Below, piece after piece: positions 55,646 to 64,000 of a stretch of 64,000 bases of DNA. The stretch covers positions 181,694,566 through 181,758,565 of the forward strand of contig NC_133769.1 in NCBI RefSeq assembly GCF_003597395.2. Direction: 5' to 3'. The notes beneath the pieces were generated by a model that was not told the DNA's origin, made no database searches, and worked only from the letters and a program-made list of their open reading frames with translations. The translations under genes were made by a program, and so were the position numbers. Each line of letters starts with the position of its first letter. The stretch's first letter is position 1. Source of the stretch: Chelonoidis abingdonii. Lineage: Eukaryota > Chordata > Testudines > Testudinidae.

Positions 55646-57755
55646 GGCCTGGTCTACACTATGCGTTTAAATCGATTTAAACAGCATTAAATCGATTTAA
55701 CGCTGTACCCGTCCACACTACAACGCTCTTTATATCGATATAAAGGGCTCTTTAAATCGATTTCTGTAGCTCGTCCCCAACAAGAAGTGATCTAGCGCTA
55801 AATCGATCTAAACATATCGATTAGGGTTAGTGTGTGCCGCGATCAACGTTTTGGCCTCTGGCGTGGTACATCACCACAGTGCACTCACTGACCGCTCTGG
55901 ACAGCAATCTCTGAACTTGGATGCAGTGGCTAGGGTAACAGGGAAAGCCCTGCGAACTTTTGAATTACTTTTTCCTGTTTGCCCAGACATGGATCTCTGA
56001 CTCAGACGGTGGCAATGCAGTCCCAAATCCAAAAGAGCTCGCACATGGACGGTATGGGATATCGGATCTGATCGCTGTATTGGGGAGACAAATCTGTTCT
56101 ATCAGAGCTCCGTTTACAGAAGACAAAATGTCCAAAGACGTTTGAAAAAAAATCTCCAGGCTACATAAGTGCTGCGTGACAACGTAACGGGAAGCCAGAG
56201 ACTCAATGGATGCTCATGGAGGGACGGAGGGGGGATAGTGAGGACTCCGCAGCTATCCCACGCAGTCCACAGCAGTCTCCGAAAGTATTTGCATTCTGGC
56301 TGAGCTCCCATATGACTGTAGGGTCAAAACACATTGTCCGGAGTGGTTCAGGAAATAGCTCGTCAATTTCACTACCCCACCTCCCGCAGAATGAAAGAAA
56401 AGGGAAATGATAGTTTCTTGACTCTCAATGTCACCCTATGTTTACTAATCTGCTGGTAGACGCGATCCTGCAGCAGTGAGAGCAGTATCCGGCTCCTCTT
56501 CCCCTCCCCTGGTGGAGAAGACTGTAGCAATATGACTGATATCCGTCATCACCACAAGCCCGTGTGAGTGCTCGGCTGGGCTTAGGTGAGGCTGGACCAG
56601 GGCGCCTGGTAAATATAGGAAGACTCCCTCAATTCCCAGTAGATGGTAACAAAGAACGGCTGGTATAACCGCTTCCATCATAGCAACCTGGAGGCTGAGC
56701 TTCATCAGCCCCCTCTCTTTTCCTGTGTAAGAAAAGATTCTGTCTGCCTGGACTACTCATAGCAGCAGCATGCTGGGCTCCTCTCCACTGCACCTTAATT
56801 TTCTGCCTTGGACTGGTCATAGCACCGGGAGGCTGCCTCCACCTCATATTTATGTCACTAAAACTCAGTGTTTCTTATTCCGCATTCTTATAACTTCATG
56901 AACACAAATGGGTGGGACACTGCCACGGTAGCCCAGGAAGGTTGGGGGAGGAGGGAAGCAACGGGTGGCCGTTGTTGCAGGGGCACCCCCTGTGAATACT
57001 GACACAGAGCAGCTGTCTGCTCTCTGATACACTGGTCCTCTAGTACATCTTGCCCCATATTCTAGGCAGGCTGACTCTATTTTTTAGAAACCATAAAAAG
57101 GGAAGGATTGACTCGGGGAGTCATTCCCGCAGTTTTGCTTTTGCGCCTCCCGGCTGATCTCAGCCAGGGGCACTATGATACGCAGTAGACAGTACAGAGG
57201 GAGAGAGATAACCAGTCATCTCATATTGCCAGTTTACTCCGGCAGTAGACGGTACAGATGACTGGTAACTATCTTCTGCTATCATGCAAAGCAATTATGA
57301 ATGGTGCTGTGTAGCGCTGGGAGTGATTGCCTCCTGTCACGCGGCATCCAGTACACATCGGTGACTGTAAAAAAAAGAAAAAAAAGAAAGCTGACGGGCT
57401 CCATGGTGCTGTGCTATGGATCCTGCCAGGGCAATCCAGGGAAAAAGGGCGCGAAAGGATTGTCTGCTGTTGTTTCCCGGAGGAAGGAATGACTGACGAC
57501 ATTTACCCAGAACCACCCACGACAATGATTCAACCCAGAATTCCAAGGGGCGGGGGAGACTGTGGGAACTATGGGATAGCTATGGAATAGCTACCCACAA
57601 TGCAACGCTCCAGGAATCGACGCTAGCCTCGGACCATGGATGCACACCGCCGAATTACTGTGCCTAGTGTGGCTGCGAGAAATCAGATTTATAATATCTG
57701 TTTTATAAAACCGGTTTAATGTAATTCAGAATTATCCCGTAGTGTAGACGTACCC
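55646..57755 (+). mobile_element. PIF/Harbinger-type DNA transposon (2.1 kb), degenerate
   Basis: The left terminus GGCCTGGTCTACACTA and the reverse of the right terminus (GGGTACGTCTACACTA) form an imperfect inverted repeat. The 3-bp duplication TAA lies at 55643-55645 and 57756-57758; TWA-type 3-bp duplications characterise PIF/Harbinger. The left subterminal part has six ATCGAT palindromes (55671-55821). Inside, near 56015-56200, are broken pieces of a Myb/SANT-like coding region. No DDE nuclease sequence was recognised. The copy is decayed and cannot mobilise itself. The remaining frames on both strands are chance or remnants. Confidence 0.8.
56015..56200 (+). pseudogene. Myb/SANT-like (trihelix) protein remnant of the transposon
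   Basis: Harbinger transposons carry a second gene for a Myb/SANT-like DNA-binding protein. A start codon at 56015 (MQSQIQKSS) leads in two frames to SDLIAV, then, after what looks like a one-base insertion near 56081, WGDKSVLSELR followed by CPKTFEKKSPGY. This order (LIAVWGD..VLSELR..TFE) is what a SANT-like first helix pair looks like. A stop and frame shifts, and the lack of the following helices, show it is broken. Confidence 0.55.
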
Positions 57756-57758
57756 TAA

Positions 57759-59569
57759 GACAGAAGACCAAAGGCTATTCCTTTAGTCATGTTTGCAAAA
57801 AAGATTCACAGGTACTTTAAGCCAGCTGTGTCTCCTTCAGAAGAAAGTGCACAGATTGCATGCACCGTATTTTGCGCAAGTTTCCTATTTATAAATACTG
57901 TATGCAGCACACATGACCCAAACATTTTGTGATAGATCTCTATCCCCACAAATCAGCTGAACTGCCTTTACAGTGAGCTGCCATGTTCTGAAATAAGTAG
58001 TATGCAAATAGTGATGTTTTATTCTTCAGACTGGAAAAAGAAAAAAAAAAAGACTACAAATGTGACCTCTAAAAAATGCCTGGAAAAATAAAAGGGAAAT
58101 CAGCATGAATATTTTGCATTTGATTAAAAAACATCTTTGGTAAGTACACTGTAATACATACATGGAAATTTCCAAAACATCATTTTATTTAAAAGCAGAA
58201 TACCATCCAGAGAAGATTGCATATTTAGTGCAATCCACTAAATCTCCAATGTATTCATTAAATTTCACTACAGCTTTAGAGATGGAAGCTTCTCCATCCT
58301 CACCTGCAGCACTTAAGCTTTTTCCATTTCATCTTGCAAGCTACCTAAATAGGCTTGCAGTAAGTGACATTCCACTTTGTGTTTTTCCATTAGCTTATTT
58401 TCCAGTTTAATCAGCATGCATAATGCACAGATTCTGACACCTGCACGAATGCTATATAGTGTAGTGTCAGTGCACATTGGTTAATCTTTCCTCACCTGTC
58501 GTTTACTATTAATACAAAATTATCAATAACTTTCTTTTAGGAAAACCACCATTTCAAATATGCATACCATGAAATTATTCTCATATAACTATGTAAAAAA
58601 AAAAAAAAGCATAATGAGCAGTTATTTAGTTTTATGCAGTTAGCAGGTCACTGTCTTAGAGGGACCAGTTAATGCAAACTATAAAAGATACCATATTCTA
58701 TGGATTAATGATCAATGTATATAACAAGACATTCAGACAAAAGGAAATATTTTTAATTCTTGCTGTCAAAAAGCTACACATAGTGTATGTCCATGTGTAC
58801 ATAAATCTACAAATAGCCATAGAGCTCAATCCACATATATGTATGCATAAAAAAACAGTTGAATAGAGACATACTTCTGGATTCTAGCTTTAGGCACAGA
58901 GAGATCTGAAAGCAAATGAGTAAATCTTACAAATTAGGTAAAGTTATGACAATGTGACTGAGTGGTGCAAATAAAAGCTCCAACAATTATTTCTTCTTGC
59001 TAAAAAGGTTCTAATAAATTTGCTTATCTATCAGGGGAAAGAGGTTAAGTGAGTGTGGAGAGGTAAGAGAGGTTAAGTGAGAGGTTAAGCAACTCCAGAT
59101 CATCTGAGAATGAGAATTACAAGTAATTCCCATTTCTCTAAAAAGTTATGAGTATATCAGACTACAACCTGAAGACAGAAAAGTTAAAGGGATACTTCCC
59201 TCTGTGCAAATATGGGAAGATTTACAATACTTATAACAGAGTAATAGAAATCAGCACTTTTTATTAAGTCAGTTGTTGGGATAAGGGAGAGGACTGAAAT
59301 CTTCACATGAAAGAAAAAGCCATGTATATAATAAAACAGAGAATTAATTTGGTATTTGGCATCAACAAGCAGCAACCTCCATCATTTCATAATATTTCCC
59401 TTTGTGAAAGTGTCGTGTCACAATTCCAGTTTCAAGAGAAAAAGATGTAGAAAACATATAATAAAAATAAATGTATAAAATCATCTATATATCTTTATTT
59501 GCAGGATGCAGGTGCCACTTTGTTACAAAAGAACATCAATTGTAAACAACATGAGACTTCAGTCTAAGA
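57759..59569. other. AT-rich stretch with a small tandem repeat
   Basis: No recognised genes. GAGGTTAAG occurs three times at 59041-59089 in a short imperfect tandem array, and A-rich runs lie at 58036-58051 and 58594-58608. Confidence 0.5.
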
Positions 59570-60360
59570 ATTTGTAGAGGCTTGCCGATAGAGGCTTGAG
59601 AAAAGCAGCTCCCAAAGATAGCGACACACAGGCTTTCAGAACTGTAACCAAGACTGACTGCCTCCCCTCAGCCTGAGAGAGACGCTATCAGCCTTTGGAA
59701 GCTGGACCAGAAGCCTAATGAACAGTAGCCTGGACATGGTTTGGACTGCCCTGACATGTGAGGTGAGCCCAGACAGACTCATTCTGGAGGAGTTACAGGG
59801 CCGAGCCACACACCCAGACAACCAGTTTTAGGGCTTGGAAAACCTGAACATGGCTGAGACTGTCCAACGTGTGGTGGGATCCAATATAGGGAGAGGTCTC
59901 CATGAGAGAGCTGACTGTAAGGAGTCAGGTTATAGCAGACAGAAGAGAAGCTGCCTCAGAGCTGCTCCCTGCAACACAAGGGAAACACCATTTTGTCTGT
60001 CTCATCAAGAGGGCTTGACACTGACCAGGAGCCCTCAGTTCCACAAAGGAGATAGAGCTCCAAGATTCTGCTGCTCTGTGCGGACTGATTACCAGCTGTT
60101 CCTGGTAGGCCTCTCCTGCACTAGGAGCCAGGGAAGGCCAGAGACTGAGGCTGCCAGGGACCTGCTCCAGCTCTAATATCCTAGAGGTCACAGGAACTTT
60201 TAGTTTATGTATCTTGACATCAGGTGGAGGCACGGAGCACAAAGAACCCATGACCCTTTAGTCACCAAAGAGGGATCACCAAACCCCTGAGCAAGGGCAA
60301 TAATGGGGTGGGAGTAGAGGGAGGGACACTAGGGGTGCCCCAGGACGGGGTTGCAAGTTC
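59570..60360. other. GC-richer unclassified block, possibly LTR-derived
   Basis: Composition is clearly different from the AT-rich flanks. It contains a 113-codon plus frame (59835-60176) and a 108-codon minus frame over the same bases, neither with a recognised motif. No inverted termini or duplications were found. It could be an LTR or other GC-rich repeat. Confidence 0.35.
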
Positions 60361-60751
60361 TTTGCATGGGAAAAGACACATTGCTTAATGACACAATGCT
60401 AAGAACTTGTTGCCCCAGAGAAAATAATAAACAAAACCAAGAGTCATATTATACAGTACAGAGACAATTTGAAAATTGGTATGCATAAGAGATATAAACA
60501 GATTGACAGCTTTGATATCAGCATTTCAAAGGAAAGATACTTTCCCCCACATACTGTATAATAATAATATCAGCCCACACCTAAGAGAATGAGTGACAGT
60601 TATAAGGCATGGAAGCACTAAATTGCAGAGAATTCTGTTCTGCAGAATGGCCTGGGATTCTGATTGACAAGTTAGATAATACATTTTGGCCATGATACTC
60701 AGGGTCTGGAAGAAACGTGCTCAGCATAAGATCTCAGCGGTCATAGGGTGA
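60361..60751. other. Unassigned stretch
   Basis: No recognised genes or repeat ends. Confidence 0.5.
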
Positions 60752-60875
60752 TAGGGTGACCAGACAGCAAGTGTGAAAAATAGGGACAGTGGGGGAGGGA
60801 TAATAGGAGCCTACATAAGAAAAAGGCCCCAAAATTGGGATGGTCTCTATAAAATCAGGACATCTGGTCACCCTA
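60752..60875. mobile_element. Short hAT-type element (124 bp)
   Basis: The left terminus TAGGGTGACCAGAC and the reverse of the right terminus (TAGGGTGACCAGAT) match at 13 of 14. The flanking 8-mers TAGGGTGA and AGGGGTGA agree at 6 of 8; the left one resembles the terminus itself, so the duplication is less certain. The interior is a short non-coding palindromic sequence. Confidence 0.75.
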
Positions 60876-62384
60876 AGGGGTGAAGTGGGACAAGCATGAC
60901 TGAAGAAGCATGAAGTTTGGGGTACAGTCCCCTGACAGCCCAATACCTTATACTAGTTCATCCTTTTAGGGCTGCTCTTATCAGCGTCCAGATGCAGGGA
61001 GCTATTCCACTAGCAGGGGATTGGTAGAATCCAGAAGTGCTCCAGCCAGACATGACCTCAATATGTCTCTCATACTGGGAAGTTGGAAGAGCAGGTGGCA
61101 TAAAGCAGCGGATTCTCTCAATATGGGGGAATCCTTTTCTGCCCAGCTATAGCAGATTTATGGCCCTTTGAACCACCAGAGTAATGCACAAGGGCTAACA
61201 ATGTGGGCCAGAATCAAATATTTCCAAAACCAAAACCAGGTATTCTACCACCTTAGTCTCCCTGATTTTCACGGCATTCACAGTTGCAGTCAACACAATG
61301 TGAGTTGTGAGAGCTCAGTACCTCTGAAAATAAGGCTTTAAGAATTTATAGAGCAGAGTATGTGAGGTTTTTGAGGGTGACAAGATGACCTTCTCTGAAA
61401 AAAAATGATCTTAATATAGGCCAAAATCATGTATCAATTATGCTAATAAATAGGATTGAGACACATGGTTAGGTAAGCTCTCATAATGTGACCTTAAGTA
61501 ACAACTGGTGTCAATGAAACAAACAGGTGCATGAAATCTCCAAAATGTTTAGCTATACAAAAATTAGATGCCCAAAACTCCATTTTCTATACATGAAAAA
61601 TGGTTTTAACAGGAGAGTGTGGTCACAGATTGAGTATGATGAAACTGCATCATCATCTCAGGAAGAAATGTGAGATGACCTACAATTTTATACAATGGAA
61701 CAGACAGTGCAGCCTGAACAGTTGAATGTAATGTCACAAAGGTGAAACATGTCTAGTAATAAAATAAGACCAAATAAACTATTGGCTTGAAAAGAGGTTT
61801 TGATGGGTGACAAATTGTCCAAGAAACAGCCTCTTACACAGTGTATCTAATGCAGGCTAGAAATCAGTAAAACTTTTGTGATCCTGAACCACCAGTTCTG
61901 GAAGGTAAACTGCACAAGATGTTTACTGAAAAGTTTGAAAAAATAAAAACAAGAAAAGCAAACTTTAACTCATACCGAAATTGTTGGGAAAAATAATCAA
62001 ACACAAGTAAAGAGCAACAAGTACATGAACAGCTAATTGAATTTTTTTTAAATAATTATGATGGCATAACATGATCTTCATGAAGATGTAGATCTCACAC
62101 AACACAATTTTTAAAAGGGATAATAGACTAAGGTAACCTTGTATTTTAACAGTGGCACAATGTGCCAAGCAAAGAGCCATCTGATCAATGGAAAGAGATA
62201 TGATCCAGCTTATACTTCAAAGATTTTCTGACACAAAAATAATAGCCCTGTCCTTTTTGCCCATCAATGGAAAAAGTAAAACGGAATGCATGAACTTCAA
62301 TGGCAGTACCTGTATTGTATTTGGCAGTATTTATGTCTACTAGTTACTGCATATTTGAATATTTTCTCTGATTTCTACTAGTCT
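60876..62384. other. Unassigned AT-rich stretch
   Basis: No recognised genes, exons or repeat termini. Confidence 0.5.
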
Positions 62385-62720
62385 TCAGTATCTAGTCCAA
62401 GCTACCTGCTGCCATATTCAAGGCCCTGCATAACTCCACTCGTTTGATGCTCTGCATTCATCTCTTCATACATCCCACTAGCTCCAGCCTAGTGGTTTTC
62501 CATTCTCCACTTTATATCTTATTCTATGTTACCCTCATGTGTTTGGATCAGTTCCTGATCTTGGGCACCAGTCAAGCACCTCTTCTTTCAAATCCCTCAT
62601 TAAAATTTATTTCTGTGAGAACTTCCAACAATCATTTAAATTATTCTCTCCAGGAATAATTGTCCTCTACCCAAAAATCAGTCCTTATCTTCTTTTTCAC
62701 TGATGACTTTCTATCCCCCC
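62385..62720 (+). mobile_element. L2-like LINE 3' fragment, old
   Basis: Blocks CATATTCAAGGCCCTGCATA (62414), TTTCAAATCCCTCATTAAAA (62586) and GTGAGAACTTCCAACAATCA (62614) are in the order found in the ORF2 C-terminus and tail of L2-clade LINEs. No open frame with RT motifs remains. Confidence 0.6.
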
Positions 62721-64000
62721 GCTCACCAGGGCTTGCTATTTTTTAGTTGTTTTTCCAGTCTAATTCCCAAGTCAAACAGCAAATTGTTATCTTTTTTCCT
62801 GCTTGTAAAGTGGTATGCACATTTATGGTACAAAACAGTAATTGAAGCATTTTGCATAAAGATTTGATCATCTATAAAACACACTATCATTTTACAATCA
62901 CTCTAGAGGCACTTCTAAAGTATTTTGAATTGCTTCTGATACCATGTATGAGAGGGCCTCCCAAAGATCCTGTAGGCAATTAAATTTTTTTTCTGAAGAA
63001 AACCTCCAATTCCAAATGGATTTTAATTGTATGCTAAATTATTTCACAAGTATTTGCACAGGATTACAACAGGATTTAAAAAGGATTGTAATATCATGGA
63101 ATGCTATGATTTGTCTGAATTTTTCTCATCAGTAAACTGACTAGTTATTTTACTACTTAAATTACTTGACAATCCCAACTATAAAATTATTTAGAAGGCA
63201 TTCCTGAGGATATCACTATGACTAGGATCTCAATAAGTCAGTAGATAATGAACAATTTTGAAATATTTATACAGCAAAAGTGAAAATAGATGAAGGGTGG
63301 AAAAAAGCCTGGGCTACCAATGATGCCTACATTAGTTCAGAATCTTGAGCCCAATCATATTGCAAGAGACTGAGATGTCTCTACTAAACAGGAGATGAAT
63401 GTTGTTTTAAGGGCTCCTTCTCCTCACACTAGCATCTATTAATGTTCCTTCCTCTAATAACTATAAGATGCCTAGCTTCGATGGTACAAGGTGGACTTGT
63501 TAGAGTGTATACAGAAAGCTCACTGTTGTCCACATCATAAAGCTCAATAGGCAGAAGATCTCTGTCAACAACTCCCTTTGTAAAAAACAAAACAAACACT
63601 TTTTAGCATTAAAAAAATTGTTGATCCAAGGGCATCCTGCCTACAGTCAAACTGAAGAGCTGAAGGATGCCCCATGGCAGGAAGATAAGTATTGAACGAA
63701 CGAATGAACAGACACACACACAAACACACATACTTACTTTTAACAGGTATGCCAACCTGAGAAATACTAAACGGAGCAAAGTGTTCTTAAATCTCATTAG
63801 GAGCTAAATCTGCTATGGGCATCTGAAAATTGATTCCCTCGTTGTGTATACAAAAACTATAATTGATTTTTTTTTATTCTCTGCTTTCTGTAGTGCAGTC
63901 AGCAATCCACACTATAACTGTATTGTCCAGGACAGGGCCTACAGGCAGCACTGTCACCACACGCTGTTTGCCCACATGAAGTAAAGCACTTCAGCACACA
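62721..64000. other. AT-rich stretch to the window end
   Basis: Contains a GAAC/AC-rich simple repeat at about 63694-63732. The 62-codon minus frame there (63609-63797) is the CA repeat translated as V/C. No recognised genes. Confidence 0.5.

Noticed and set aside
59835..60251. 113-codon plus and 108-codon minus frames
   Set aside because: Same bases on opposite strands, no motif; likely chance in a GC-richer block.

Overview
The window looks like vertebrate nuclear DNA, most likely from a turtle, with a crocodilian as the alternative. It is AT-rich intergenic or intronic sequence packed with old transposons. The evidence is many 5'-truncated CR1 LINE copies with typical sauropsid 3' ends, a tRNA-derived SINE with a CR1-type tail (a combination described from tortoises), MIR-type SINEs, many short hAT-type elements whose 8-bp target-site duplications (TSDs) can be read directly, a 2.1-kb PIF/Harbinger-type element with a TAA duplication, and a solo LTR with a 5-bp duplication. 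I see no complete host protein-coding gene, no rRNA or functional tRNA gene, no CRISPR array and no bacterial-style operon. Nearly every long open frame is CR1 reverse-transcriptase debris, lies inside another repeat, or is a chance frame in AT-rich DNA. One minus-strand frame (about 22941-23182) with a good splice-donor match is the only host-exon candidate, and it is weak.

Layout. 1-7 kb: a minus CR1 with recognisable RT motifs (1134-2246) between C-rich, unclassified blocks. 7-15.9 kb: three minus CR1 copies, the middle one (11718-12978) split by a 331-bp hAT element. 20.1-20.96 kb: a MIR-type SINE interrupted by a foldback repeat and by a 431-bp hAT element. 21.8-24.4 kb: a probable LTR fragment, the exon candidate, a foldback repeat and a plus CR1 tail. 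24.4-31 kb: mostly quiet AT-rich DNA with a purine tract, small tandem repeats, one short hAT element, a CR1 scrap and a MIR. 31.3-39.4 kb: the most complex part. A hAT element and a CR1 tail are followed by an L2-like scrap and then a plus CR1 (33935-35163, resuming at 38424-39403). That CR1 is split by a 3.26-kb insert made of a minus CR1 (itself carrying a hAT), half of another hAT with a flank that is duplicated 6 kb upstream, and an unclassified block.

40-49.5 kb: a 499-bp hAT, a MIR, a near-perfect 37-bp-arm foldback, a solo LTR (43066-43796), CR1 fragments, a dispersed 0.2-kb repeat pair, and a GC-rich LTR-like unit with three CCAAT boxes and a TATA-like site. 49.5-55.6 kb: a GC-rich 30-bp minisatellite beside an ambiguous base (51296), a hAT inside tRNA-like foldback repeats, the tRNA/CR1 SINE, and a second LTR-like unit. 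55.6-57.8 kb: the Harbinger-type element with broken Myb/SANT-like coding remnants. 57.8-64 kb: quiet DNA with a GC-richer unclassified block (59570-60360), a 124-bp hAT element and an old L2-like fragment.

The genes do not work together as a system; the biology visible here is transposon nesting and decay. Element assignments rest on remembered family features and on termini and TSDs read by eye. No database search was possible.
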